Positions 45,148 through 53,586 of a DNA stretch of 64,000 bases are shown piece after piece. The stretch spans positions 62,001 to 126,000 of the forward strand of contig NZ_FMAC01000007.1 in the NCBI RefSeq assembly GCF_900094555.1. The letters run 5' to 3'. The DNA comes from Martinezella hainanensis (lineage in GTDB: Bacteria; Pseudomonadota; Alphaproteobacteria; Rhizobiales; Rhizobiaceae). Each line of letters starts with the position of its first letter. Within the stretch, counting starts at the first letter, position 1. A program made the translations under genes and the position numbers. Below the pieces are notes generated by a model. That model saw nothing but the letters and a program-made list of their open reading frames with translations, made no database searches and was not told the DNA's origin.

Positions 45148-46842
45148 ATGAAGAAGCTCATCAATCGACCCGCTGACGTCGTGCGGGAAATGCTGGAGGG
45201 CATTGTCGCTCTCGCGCCCGGCCTTGCGCTGCTCGACACGGAGAATGTCGCGCTGCGTGCTGACCTGCCCGCGATCGCGGACCGGCCTGTTGCCCTGATC
45301 TCGGGCGGCGGCGCCGGACATGAACCGGCCCATGCCGGATATGTCGGACCTGGCATGTTGACCGCGGCTGTTACCGGCGAGGTCTTCACCTCCCCGAGCG
45401 TCGATGCCGTGCTTGCTGCCATCCGCGCCAGTGCCGGCCCCGCAGGCGCTCTGTTGATCGTGAAGAACTATACCGGCGACCGCTTGAATTTCGGCCTCGC
45501 CGGTGAGCTCGCTGCCATCGAGGGCATCCCAACCGAACTCGTCGTCGTGGCGGACGATGTGGCGCTTTCCGGTCTTGTACCGCGCGAACGCCGCCGCGGC
45601 ATCGCCGGAACGGTATTGGTTCATAAGATCGCAGGCGCGGCCGCAGCGAGCGGCAAGAACCTAAAGGAAGTTGCCGACATCGCGCGATCCGCCGCATCCC
45701 GTCTCGGAACGATGGGGGTCGCGCTCGGCTCCTGCATCGTACCGGCCGCCGGCAAGGCCGGTTTCACCCTCGGTGAGGATGAAATCGAGCTTGGCCTCGG
45801 CATTCATGGGGAAAAAGGCGTCGAACGCACCAAATTACTGCCCGCCGACGCCATCGCCGACAGGATCATCGAGCAGATCGTCAGGGACATGAAGCTTGCG
45901 CCAGGCTCCAGTGTCGCGTTGCTCGTCAATGGTCTTGGCGCGACGCCGCCCATGGAGCTTGCCGTTGTCGCCCGCTGCGCTGTTACTGCGCTGCGCTCAC
46001 GCGGCCTCAGGATCGAGCGGGCATGGAGCGGCAATTTCCTGACGGCGCTGGAAATGCCGGGTTGCTCGATTTCACTCCTGGATTTGAGTGAGGGCGATGT
46101 CGCGCTACTGGATGCGGAGACATCCGCAACGGCCTGGCCAAGGGGCGGAGCGGTCTCGGGTCGCATCAATATCGTGCCCGCGATGCGCACCGCGGAGACG
46201 GAGGCGCCGCTCGGCAATGCCGGAAGTTTCGACCCGCAAGAATTGCGCCGTATCGGTCTTGCCGTCTGTGATGCGCTGGAAGCGGCGGAACCTCATCTGA
46301 CCGAACTCGACAGCAAGGCAGGCGACGGCGATCTCGGCGCGAGCATGCTTCGTGGCGCCGAAGCCATTCGCGCCCTGCCCGAAAGCGCCTGGATCAACCC
46401 CGCCAATGCCTTGGTTGCGATGGGCAACGCCTTGCGCCGGGCGATCGCCGGAAGCTCCGGGCCTTTCTATGCGATCGCATTGACGCGAGCCGGACGCCAT
46501 CTCGGCCAGAGTGGTCGCTTCTCGCCAGAGGATTTTCGCGCCGCCTTCGCGATCGGTATTGCCGCAATCAGCGAGATCGGCGGTGCAAAACCGGGCGATC
46601 GAACCATGCTCGATGCGCTCGATCCGGCTTTAAGAGCGCTCGAGGCAGCCGACGGCAAAGTATCTGCGACCGAGGCCTGGAAACAGGCAGCCTCTGCCGC
46701 GGCCGAAGGCGCACGCCGCACGACGGACATGATACCGAAACTCGGCCGCGCGAGCTATCTCGGCGAAAGAGCCATTGGAACGCAGGACGGCGGGGCTGCG
46801 GCCGTCGCGATCTGGATGGAGGCGCTGGCGACAAGTCTCTGA
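45148..46842 (+). CDS. DhaK-DhaL fusion kinase (dihydroxyacetone kinase family)
   Basis: A 564-aa ATP-dependent kinase. The DhaK half (about 1-330) has SGGGAGHEPAHAGYVGPGM and the substrate-binding histidine in ELGLGIHGEKG. The DhaL half (about 355-560) has the Mg-ADP aspartates in DSKAGDGDLGASM, GSSGPFYAIAL and GDRTMLDALDPAL. This fusion is known for dihydroxyacetone and for tetrose or related ketose kinases. Position 11 bases after the aminotransferase suggests a keto-sugar-like intermediate of an unknown pathway rather than plain dihydroxyacetone. Confidence 0.88.
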   Translation: MKKLINRPADVVREMLEGIVALAPGLALLDTENVALRADLPAIADRPVALISGGGAGHEPAHAGYVGPGMLTAAVTGEVFTSPSVDAVLAAIRASAGPAGALLIVKNYTGDRLNFGLAGELAAIEGIPTELVVVADDVALSGLVPRERRRGIAGTVLVHKIAGAAAASGKNLKEVADIARSAASRLGTMGVALGSCIVPAAGKAGFTLGEDEIELGLGIHGEKGVERTKLLPADAIADRIIEQIVRDMKLAPGSSVALLVNGLGATPPMELAVVARCAVTALRSRGLRIERAWSGNFLTALEMPGCSISLLDLSEGDVALLDAETSATAWPRGGAVSGRINIVPAMRTAETEAPLGNAGSFDPQELRRIGLAVCDALEAAEPHLTELDSKAGDGDLGASMLRGAEAIRALPESAWINPANALVAMGNALRRAIAGSSGPFYAIALTRAGRHLGQSGRFSPEDFRAAFAIGIAAISEIGGAKPGDRTMLDALDPALRALEAADGKVSATEAWKQAASAAAEGARRTTDMIPKLGRASYLGERAIGTQDGGAAAVAIWMEALATSL

Positions 46843-46982
46843 TTTCGCTGGCGTAACGCCACAGCCGACATTCAAACAACCCGGATTTCATGGCGTCTTC
46901 CTCAGGGGAAGCGATCCCTGACCTGCGCCCTGATGTCATCGGCCGACCTCGGCCATCTCTCACTCAAGACAGGAACTGCAAC

Positions 46983-47879
46983 ATGAATCTCGACAAAGTC
47001 TCCGGCATCATTCCCCCCATCGTCACCCCCTTCACCAAGGACGGTGATATCGATGAAACAGCCTTCCGCAACATCGTCAAATTCAACCTGAAGAACAAGG
47101 TTCATGGCGTCTGCGTCGGCGGCAGTTCCGGCGAGGGCCATACGCTGACGTTCGAGGAATTCGTCCGCCTGATGGAAATCACGGTGGAAGAGGTCGACGG
47201 ACAGATTCCGGTCCTGGCGGGCATCATCGCCAATTCAACGCGCGAAGCCGTGCGTCGCGCCAAGGCCATCTCCCACCTTCCGATCCACGGCCTGCAGGTG
47301 ACGCCAGTCCACTATGTCTTCAAACCCGACGAGAACGCTACGTTCGAGCATTTCAAGACACTGACGGCGGCCACAGACATACCGGTCATCATTTATAACG
47401 TCGTGCCCTGGAACTATCTCAGCCCGTCGCTGCTGATCCGCCTCATGACGGAATTGCCGGGCGTGCAGGCCGTCAAACAAAGCGCTGGCGATCTCAAGCT
47501 CATGGCCGACCTGATGATTGGCATCCCCAAGGGCTGCAAGGTCTACACCGCGGTCGATGCCTTGCTCTATCCATCGTTCGCGCTGGGTTGCCATGGCACC
47601 ATTGCGGCAAATCCCGCCGCGGTTCCCAGCGTCTGCGTCGCTCTCTGGAATGCAGTTCAGCGGGGCGACCATGTCCGCGCCAAGGAGATTCACGAGGCGC
47701 TCTTGCGTTTCTGGAACGCGATCTATGCCGACAATCTGCCGGCCAACATCAAGACGGCGATCGCGCTTCAAGGCACCGAGGCAGGCCTGCCGCGGATGCC
47801 GATGCCGGCAACGACACCCACGCAGCTCGAAAACATCCAGCGAGAGCTCAGAAACGTGCTGCGCTACGAAGAAAAGTAA
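46983..47879 (+). CDS. Dihydrodipicolinate synthase-family lyase/aldolase
   Basis: A 298-aa TIM barrel of the NAL/DHDPS superfamily. It has the carboxylate-binding GGSSGEGHTLTFEE, the catalytic tyrosine in PVIIYNVVPWN and the Schiff-base lysine in GVQAVKQSAGD. The superfamily includes pyruvate-dependent aldolases and dehydratases, so dapA is not implied here. The ATG at 46983 has an AGGA box; the open frame upstream to 46890 has no domain. It follows the DhaKL gene by 140 bases. Confidence 0.87.
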   Translation: MNLDKVSGIIPPIVTPFTKDGDIDETAFRNIVKFNLKNKVHGVCVGGSSGEGHTLTFEEFVRLMEITVEEVDGQIPVLAGIIANSTREAVRRAKAISHLPIHGLQVTPVHYVFKPDENATFEHFKTLTAATDIPVIIYNVVPWNYLSPSLLIRLMTELPGVQAVKQSAGDLKLMADLMIGIPKGCKVYTAVDALLYPSFALGCHGTIAANPAAVPSVCVALWNAVQRGDHVRAKEIHEALLRFWNAIYADNLPANIKTAIALQGTEAGLPRMPMPATTPTQLENIQRELRNVLRYEEK

Positions 47880-47887
47880 GGCCGTGG

Positions 47888-47919
47888 GCGTCAGGCGCTG
47901 CTCGTGCTGCGCCTGACGC
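47888..47919. terminator. Perfect 11-base stem-loop between the aldolase and transporter genes
   Basis: GCGTCAGGCGC (47888-47898) and GCGCCTGACGC (47909-47919) are perfect complements around a 10-base loop, starting 9 bases after the aldolase stop. No T-run follows. It may lower or stabilise expression at the operon boundary rather than fully terminate. Confidence 0.5.
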
Positions 47920-48045
47920 AAACCCTGATCCATCGGATCGGGCTGGTGTCGTCAGTCAACTCACCTCACTGCATGAGGCTGAATGGCTGAAAGGAGGCGA
48001 CACGAGCAGACGGAACCACCAAAACGACCTGTACGGGAGGAAACA

Positions 48046-49380
48046 GTGAGAACATCGGCCCCAGAAAACATCTCTCAAACCGAGAGTCGCATAGCCAATT
48101 CGCGACCGGTTCTGGCCAAGGACATGCGCAAGGTCGCATTGGCCAGCGCCATGGGAAATACGATCGAATATTACGATTTCACGCTCTATGCGACCGCCAC
48201 GGCGCTGGTGTTCAACAAGATATTCTTTCCAAACGACAATCCCCTGATCGGAACGCTCGCCGCATTCGCCACCTTCTTTGTCGGATATTGCGCGCGCCCC
48301 ATCGGCGGCATCGTGTTCGGCCATTTCGGCGATCGCATCGGCCGCAAGACAGCCCTGCTGTTGACGATGATCATCATGGGAGCCGGAACTTTTCTCATCG
48401 GGCTCGTACCCTCCTACGACACAATCGGCATATGGGCGCCGATCAGCCTCCTCCTCCTGCGTCTCGCTCAGGGGATCGGGATAGGCGGAGAGTATGGCGG
48501 CGGCATGGTGATGACGGTCGAACACGCGCCGCCCGAGCAACGAGGCTTCTACAGTTCCCTGGTTCACGTCGGCGTCCCTGCCGGCTTCCTGATACCGATT
48601 GCCCTGCTCGGCATTTTGTCGACACAGATGAGCGAGGCAGCCTTCCTGTCCTGGGGCTGGCGACTGCCGTTTCTCTTCAGCATCGTGCTGGTTGCCCTTG
48701 GCCTGTTCATCCGCTTCCAGATCTCCGAAACTCCCGCCTTCAAGCGCATTCAGGAGCAGGGAGAGACAGCTACCCTGCCCGTCGTCGAAGCCGTCCGCGA
48801 CCATCGCTACAACGTGATCCTTGGAATCGGCGCCAAGATTGCCGAAAGCGGCCTCTTCAACATCTATGCCGTCTTCGCCATTACCTATTGCGTCAATTCG
48901 CTGGGTCTGCCACGCCAATTGATCCTGAATGGCGTGCTGGTCGGCTGCGCTCTGGAATGCCTGACGCTTCCCCTGTTCGGTGCACTTTCCGACCGGATCG
49001 GGCGGCGCGCGGTTTACATTACCGGCCTCGTTTTCCAGGTCGCACTCGCCGCAGTCTTCTTCGCCATGCTGGATAGCGGCAACACGACCAGCATCTGGCT
49101 TGCGATCGCGCTGGGCCTGGCGGTCGGGCATGGTTCAGTCTTCGGTGCCCAGGGCGCCTTCTTCTCCGAATTGTTCCCTGCCCGCATCCGCTACAGCGGC
49201 CTCTCGCTGGTCCAGCAGATCGGCCCGATCCTTGGCGGCGGCCTTTCGCCTCTGCTGGCAACAACGCTTATGGCCGAGTATCCGGGAAACACCACCCCCA
49301 TTGCCGTCTATATGGCACTGATGGCCATCTTCTCGGCTACCTGCGCATTCGCATTGCGCTCCGCAAGATCAGACAATTAG
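48046..49380 (+). CDS. MFS transporter, metabolite:H+ symporter (MHS) family
   Basis: A 444-aa 12-helix symporter of the ProP/KgtP/ShiA type. It has MRKVALASAMGNTIEYYDFTLYATATALVF, the loop GHFGDRIGRKTALLLTM, and GGEYGGGMVMTVEHAPPEQRGFYSS. The GTG at 48046 follows GGGAGGA; the upstream ATG at 47983 lacks a box. Members import carboxylates, betaines or aromatic acids. As last gene of the rightward operon it may import a second form of the substrate. Confidence 0.88.
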   Translation: MRTSAPENISQTESRIANSRPVLAKDMRKVALASAMGNTIEYYDFTLYATATALVFNKIFFPNDNPLIGTLAAFATFFVGYCARPIGGIVFGHFGDRIGRKTALLLTMIIMGAGTFLIGLVPSYDTIGIWAPISLLLLRLAQGIGIGGEYGGGMVMTVEHAPPEQRGFYSSLVHVGVPAGFLIPIALLGILSTQMSEAAFLSWGWRLPFLFSIVLVALGLFIRFQISETPAFKRIQEQGETATLPVVEAVRDHRYNVILGIGAKIAESGLFNIYAVFAITYCVNSLGLPRQLILNGVLVGCALECLTLPLFGALSDRIGRRAVYITGLVFQVALAAVFFAMLDSGNTTSIWLAIALGLAVGHGSVFGAQGAFFSELFPARIRYSGLSLVQQIGPILGGGLSPLLATTLMAEYPGNTTPIAVYMALMAIFSATCAFALRSARSDN

Positions 49381-49396
49381 ACAATTAGACAATTAG
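49373..49396. repeat. Three perfect tandem copies of ACAATTAG
   Basis: Copies lie at 49373-49380, 49381-49388 and 49389-49396. The first contains the TAG stop codon of the MFS gene, and the 8-base unit would shift frame only after that stop. It looks like a slipped-strand expansion. Confidence 0.85.
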
Positions 49397-49663
49397 AAGA
49401 CCGCTTCGTAATCGGTTTCGATATATCGCGTACTACGGCAGCCAATCCCTTTTCGGGGTGAGGCTGTCGATACGGACGGGCCAATTGATCCACCCTGTCC
49501 CGCAGGCTTTCCCGTTCGGGCCTTTTCCAGAACATGCCCAGGTTCGCCCCGAGCGGAAGTCGTGAAAGTCTCCGCGCCCAGTCAATGATTTTGCCGGTCA
49601 TAGGGGCACCAATGCTCGAGGATCCGGACCCTGCGTCGACAAAAATCTGCTGCGCCGTTGAAT

Positions 49664-49682
49664 TATATCGTATTACGATATA
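49664..49682. promoter_or_regulatory. 19-bp perfect palindrome upstream of a small gene
   Basis: TATATCGTA-T-TACGATATA (9-1-9) ends 23 bases before the start codon at 49706, the place of a core promoter, and resembles PadR-type operators with TATATCG arms. A degenerate related sequence (TATATCG at 49422-49428) lies 240 bases upstream. The regulator is not evident in the window. Confidence 0.55.
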
Positions 49683-49705
49683 CTTTACAGTTTGGAGGAT
49701 TATTC

Positions 49706-49969
49706 ATGATCGAGACGACCCAGGACACAACATCGGATTTGGAGCTGTTTGCCAGGCGCCTGGCCCGTGGTGCCAGGCTCAGGAGCGCCCTGCGGCATTC
49801 ACCGACCTCCGACGAACTTATGAACCTCAGACACGCGCTTGATTTGCGTCTTCAGCGTGGCAGGATGGACTTGAAACTTCTGGTACTGGAATGGCGATAT
49901 GACGTCGCGCTTTTGCTCGATCATATGCGCCACTGGATGTTCGAAGTAGATCGAGATTTCAACCGGTAG
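49706..49969 (+). CDS. Small hypothetical protein (87 aa)
   Basis: Starts at an ATG with a GGAGG box at good spacing, just downstream of a 19-bp palindrome. The protein is mostly helical and rich in Arg, Leu and Asp (LFARRLARGARLRSALRHS, then LVLEWRYDVALLLDHMRHW). No signal peptide, cysteine pair or known domain. I do not recognise it; the ribosome site and operator make it more credible than other short frames here. Confidence 0.5.
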   Translation: MIETTQDTTSDLELFARRLARGARLRSALRHSPTSDELMNLRHALDLRLQRGRMDLKLLVLEWRYDVALLLDHMRHWMFEVDRDFNR

Positions 49970-50231
49970 GAACTGCGGTGGTTTGCGCGCAAGTAACCGA
50001 TCCAAAGTCTAACGTGATTGACAACGGATTTTCGCGGCTTTGGCGCAGCGGCGTGGCATCTATGAGAATGTGCTTGTCGTCCGCGAACCAGGTCAGCCAA
50101 TCTTAAATTGCGAAAGTCTTTCGAGCGATCATTTGTCGCGGGCAATCGAGAGGCGGCGCATGATCGTCGTGCAGCTCAAAGCAGGCACTTCGGGTCATGA
50201 TCCGACGGGCATCCGCTATGGTGCAGGCACC

Positions 50232-50669
50232 TCACGTCAGGCTAATCGTTACCAGCGCAAGAGCGACATAGCGCCCAACCTTCGCGATCGTTACAAACAG
50301 TAGGAAGGTCAGCAATGGTTCCCGCAGCACGCCCGCAACAACGGTGATCGGGTCGCCGATAACCGGTACCCAGCTTGCCAGCAGCGACCATCGCCCGTAA
50401 CGGCGATACCATCCCCGTGCGTGATCGAGTGCATCGTTACCGATCGGGAACCAACGACGGTCGCGAAACCGTTCGATCCCCCTGCCTAGCATCCAGTTGA
50501 TGACGGAGCCCAAAATATTGCCGACGCTGGCAGTAACGACAAGCCAAAGCGCCGAATACCTTTCGGTCAGAAGAAGCCCTGCAAGCGCCGCCTCGGATTG
50601 CATGGGAAGGATCGTTGCCGCACCAAGGGCCGCCACGAACAGCCCGAAATAGGCAAACAAATCGGTCAT
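50232..50669 (-). CDS. DedA/YqaA-family small membrane protein
   Basis: A 145-aa membrane protein of the VTT/DedA superfamily, YqaA-like. Marks are LPMQSEAALAGLLL, then GNILGSVINWMLGRGI and the reentrant-loop segment ASWVPVIGDPITVVAGVLR. Family members affect envelope lipid flipping and divalent metal tolerance. It starts 4 bases after the DmeR-like repressor stop and so is in its operon. Confidence 0.83.
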   Translation of the reverse strand: MTDLFAYFGLFVAALGAATILPMQSEAALAGLLLTERYSALWLVVTASVGNILGSVINWMLGRGIERFRDRRWFPIGNDALDHARGWYRRYGRWSLLASWVPVIGDPITVVAGVLREPLLTFLLFVTIAKVGRYVALALVTISLT

Positions 50670-50673
50670 ATCC

Positions 50674-50949
50674 TTAGAGATACTTCGTGATCGTCTTGAA
50701 CTCGTCTATGGATTGGCGCTTGTCTCGCGGGAGAGCGCCAAGTGTTTCCTCGAGGCAATGATCGAGATGATCCTGAATGAGTGTCCGCTTCGCGTTGACG
50801 ATCGCTTTCTCGACGGCAGATAGCTGCTGGGCGATGTCGAGACATGGCTTGCCATCCTCGATCATGGCAATAACGCTCTTCAGATGTCCGTGGGCGCGCT
50901 TAAGCCGCTTGACGATCTCGGGATGGGTGTCATGTGCGTGTTCTGTCAT
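50674..50949 (-). CDS. Metal-sensing repressor of the CsoR/RcnR family (DmeR-like)
   Basis: A 91-aa all-helical repressor. Conserved elements are HPEIVKRLKRAHGHLKSVIAMIEDGKPCLDIAQQL and a metal-binding run QDHLDHCL near residues 59-66, with ligands His, Cys36 and His61/His64. This arrangement matches rhizobial DmeR, a nickel/cobalt sensor that controls dmeF. Here dmeF is absent and a DedA-type gene follows. The ATG at 50949 has an AGGAAA box; the open frame upstream to 51180 is not credible. Confidence 0.85.
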   Translation of the reverse strand: MTEHAHDTHPEIVKRLKRAHGHLKSVIAMIEDGKPCLDIAQQLSAVEKAIVNAKRTLIQDHLDHCLEETLGALPRDKRQSIDEFKTITKYL

Positions 50950-50958
50950 GATTTCCTG

Positions 50959-50977
50959 TATCCCCCCAGAGAGGATA
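50959..50977. promoter_or_regulatory. Candidate DmeR/RcnR-type operator
   Basis: TATCC-N9-GGATA with an internal run of six C on the plus strand lies 10-28 bases upstream of the repressor start. RcnR/FrmR-type operators are known to have G/C tracts flanked by AT-rich inverted arms. It overlaps the expected leader of the repressor gene, consistent with autoregulation. Confidence 0.5.
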
Positions 50978-51360
50978 ACTGTCAATACCAGCCAGATTTC
51001 ACGAAAAATCCTGCGCCTACGAACACGCGAGGTAGCCGCGCGTCCGGCAGCCGTTGCGCCGTCGCGCAACTCCCACAGCGTCGGCCTCAAGAACCTCATG
51101 AAGACATGACCTACGGTGGCGCACTTGACCGAGGAATAAGGGGTCGTCGAGGATGACAACAGCTTCAGCATCCCGATCAAGCCAGTCTTTTATCGTCGCA
51201 ACCGTGGTTCCTTGCCACATTAGCTCGACCTCAGATTGACGCCGTCGAAACCCTGCATTTCCTACCTTCGCGGTCAGGATACCATCAAGTACAAACCTAA
51301 AGGACAATGGATGAAATCGATCGTTTCAGCACTGTGGGCTACAGCTGCAGAAGAAAAAAC

Positions 51361-51398
51361 GCCGTTAGCGAAGGGGAACTGCAAGCGTCGCTAACGGC
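51361..51398 (-). terminator. Intrinsic terminator of a leftward transcript
   Basis: GCCGTTAGCGA (51361-51371) and TCGCTAACGGC (51388-51398) form a perfect 11-base stem with a 16-base loop. On the minus strand it is followed by GTTTTTTCTTC, a proper T-run. It must end a transcript arriving from about 51400-51700, and the hairpin overlaps the last codons of the small frame described next. Confidence 0.75.
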
Positions 51399-51667
51399 AA
51401 ACTTTCCGAGATCATCGCCAGAACCTCCGCCCATAGTCGAATGGGACCGGCTGCATCGTGTTGCAGCTTCTGGGCGATCTTGTCGTAAAGCGCGTACCGT
51501 TCCGCATCGTTGTCGTCGGCGCGCGAGCTGGAAAAGAGGCCGTTCTCAGCATTCCCGTACTGCTGGCGAACTGAGACATTCGCTGACCCTCTTCGGTCGC
51601 TCGCAAGAGCGGCATCTATCTTCCACTGGACAGTTCTCCTGAAGTTCAATTGAAGGTTCCATTTCAT
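51365..51667 (-). CDS. Possible small hypothetical protein ending in a terminator
   Basis: A 100-aa frame from an ATG at 51667 (MKWNLQLNFRRTV) that ends exactly within the intrinsic terminator. No domain is recognised; it is mixed polar with an Ala-rich middle. No clear ribosome site is seen and a TTG at 51706 is an alternative start. The terminator argues for a leftward transcript, but that could also be a small RNA. It is divergent from the ChrB-like gene. Confidence 0.3.
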   Translation of the reverse strand: MKWNLQLNFRRTVQWKIDAALASDRRGSANVSVRQQYGNAENGLFSSSRADDNDAERYALYDKIAQKLQHDAAGPIRLWAEVLAMISESLPLATLAVPLR

Positions 51668-51708
51668 GGTTGACGTGGTATGTATGAAATGTAACGACCG
51701 TAACAATA

Positions 51709-52263
51709 ATGAGAAACGTCTTGCATCAATGGATTTTGCTTACCTACAAGGTGCCCTCGGAGCCTGCAGCCCGAAGGGTCGCGTTGTGGCGGCGTCTGAA
51801 GGGCTTGGGAGCCATCTATCTCCAGAATGGGGTTTGCCTCCTCCCCCGCACCGACGAAAACCTCCGACGGCTAAAGATGTCGGAACTGGATATCTCCGAG
51901 ATGGGTGGCGAATCCGTGTTGCTGGAGTCGGCGCCTCTCGACGACGCTCAGCTCACCAAAGTGATCGAACGCTTCAATGCAGATCGTGACGAGCTCTATC
52001 GGGAATTCATCGGACGCTGTGACGACTTCGAGACGGAAATCGCGAAGGAAATATCGAAGCAGAAATTCACCTATGCCGAGCTCGAAGAAGAAGATACCGA
52101 TCTGAGAAAGCTTCAGGAATGGTTTGAGCGGATCAGGAAGCTCGATTTCTACGGCGCGCAACTAGCAAACTCTGCTGCCGAGAAGCTCAAAGCCTGCGAA
52201 GCCCTGCTCGACGATTACGCGCGCCAGGTTTTCGAGGCCAACGAAGAGAACAAAGGCGGCTGA
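51709..52263 (+). CDS. ChrB-like (N-terminal domain) chromate-resistance regulator-type protein
   Basis: A 184-aa protein matching the N-terminal ChrB region: HQWILLTYKVPSEPAARRVALWRRLKGLGAIYLQNGVCLLPRTDEN, then the acidic coiled stretch YAELEEEDTDLRKLQEWFERIRKLDFYGA. In full-length ChrB this part precedes a chromate-sensing domain that is missing here. It is 5 bases from an MFS gene, so the two are co-transcribed. Whether chromate is involved is uncertain; ribosome site is weak. Confidence 0.78.
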   Translation: MRNVLHQWILLTYKVPSEPAARRVALWRRLKGLGAIYLQNGVCLLPRTDENLRRLKMSELDISEMGGESVLLESAPLDDAQLTKVIERFNADRDELYREFIGRCDDFETEIAKEISKQKFTYAELEEEDTDLRKLQEWFERIRKLDFYGAQLANSAAEKLKACEALLDDYARQVFEANEENKGG

Positions 52264-52268
52264 ACAAG

Positions 52269-53498
52269 ATGCGTCGAAAAGACCCGCCAATGGTCAATGT
52301 CACCGCAAAAGGCCGGCGACCGGCACCAGCCATACCCGGCGGCGTCTGGGCGCTGGGCTTCGTATCGCTCTTCATGGACGTCTCATCCGAGATGATCCAC
52401 GCCCTGCTTCCCGTCTATATGGTGGCTGTTCTTGGAGCCTCGGCGCTTTCCGTCGGTGTCATCGAAGGCATCGCGGAAGCCACCGCTGCGATCACGAAAG
52501 TATTCTCTGGGGCCATAAGCGATTGGCTCGGCAAGCGAAAACTGTTGGTCCTGTTGGGATATGGGATGGCCGCACTGACGAAACCGATTTTTCCGATTGC
52601 GCCGTCGATCGGCTGGCTTGTGGCAGCACGTTTCATCGACCGTATCGGCAAGGGCATTCGCGGTGCGCCACGGGATGCCCTGATTGCAGATATTTCGCCT
52701 CCCGAAGTTCGCGGCGCAAGCTTCGGACTGCGTCAGTCTTTGGATACGGTCGGCGCCTTCCTCGGCCCGGCGCTCGCGCTGCTTCTCATGTGGTGGACTT
52801 CGGATCAGTTCGGCACGGTTTTCTGGATTGCCGTCATCCCTGCCTTCGTAGCAGTCGGCCTCATCCTTTTCTTCGTCAAGGAGCCTGCAAAAGCGCACAG
52901 CGACAAAGGCGTGAGATTTCCGCTACGAAAATCCGATCTCCTGCGTCTGCCAAGCACATACTGGCTTGTGACGGGGGTGGCGGCGATTTTTACGCTTGCG
53001 CGCTTCAGCGAAGCTTTTCTGTTACTCGATGCCCAGAGCCTCGACATGCCGGTCATGTTAATTCCGCTTGTGCTGATCGGCATGAATTTCGTCTATTCTC
53101 TATCCGCATATCCGGCGGGCGTTCTTGCCGACCGGGTCGACCGCGTCACCTTGCTTTTGATCGGTGTCGGACTCCTGGTCGCAGCTGATCTGATCTTGGC
53201 TTTTGTTCCTGGGCTTCCCGGTCTGGCTCTCGGAGTTTTGATCTGGGGCTTGCATATGGGTTTCACGCAAGGAATCTTTGCAACGCTGGTTGCGGACGCC
53301 TCTCCAGGCGATCTGCGGGGAACAGCTTTCGGAGTCTTCAATCTTGTTTCCGGCATTGCCCTGCTGTGCGCCAGCACTCTTGCCGGCGGCCTCTGGGAAT
53401 GGATCGGGCCTGACAGCACCTTTGTCGCAGGCGCGGCTTTTGCGTCCATGGCCGGTCTGTTCCTGCTTGTTTTCAGAGAGCGTCTCGAGAGGGCCTGA
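52269..53498 (+). CDS. MFS transporter linked to the ChrB-like gene
   Basis: A 409-aa major-facilitator protein with about 11-12 helices. Motifs include WALGFVSLFMDVSSEMIHALLPVYMV, GAISDWLGKRKLLVLLGYG and RFIDRIGKGIRGAPRDALIADISPPEVRGASFG. This RIGKGIRGAPRDAL form is typical of a group found with metal or arsenic/chromate genes (NreB-like and others). It takes the place that chrA has in standard chromate operons. An alternative ATG at 52290 is possible. Confidence 0.83.
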   Translation: MRRKDPPMVNVTAKGRRPAPAIPGGVWALGFVSLFMDVSSEMIHALLPVYMVAVLGASALSVGVIEGIAEATAAITKVFSGAISDWLGKRKLLVLLGYGMAALTKPIFPIAPSIGWLVAARFIDRIGKGIRGAPRDALIADISPPEVRGASFGLRQSLDTVGAFLGPALALLLMWWTSDQFGTVFWIAVIPAFVAVGLILFFVKEPAKAHSDKGVRFPLRKSDLLRLPSTYWLVTGVAAIFTLARFSEAFLLLDAQSLDMPVMLIPLVLIGMNFVYSLSAYPAGVLADRVDRVTLLLIGVGLLVAADLILAFVPGLPGLALGVLIWGLHMGFTQGIFATLVADASPGDLRGTAFGVFNLVSGIALLCASTLAGGLWEWIGPDSTFVAGAAFASMAGLFLLVFRERLERA

Positions 53499-53586
53499 AC
53501 CGCCCGCCTGCTTAATAGTTCCCGTTGTGGCTTCAGGCAGATGTCAGTGAACTGGTGCATCTCATCGGAACACGATAGGAGACCAA

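Noticed and set aside
49377..49601. 74-codon leftward frame divergent from the 19-bp palindrome
   Set aside because: No ribosome site or domain, and its end lies in the ACAATTAG repeat; kept as unlikely.
50040..50303. 87-codon rightward frame after the small hypothetical gene
   Set aside because: Overlaps the end of the DedA-type gene on the other strand, no ribosome site, no domain.
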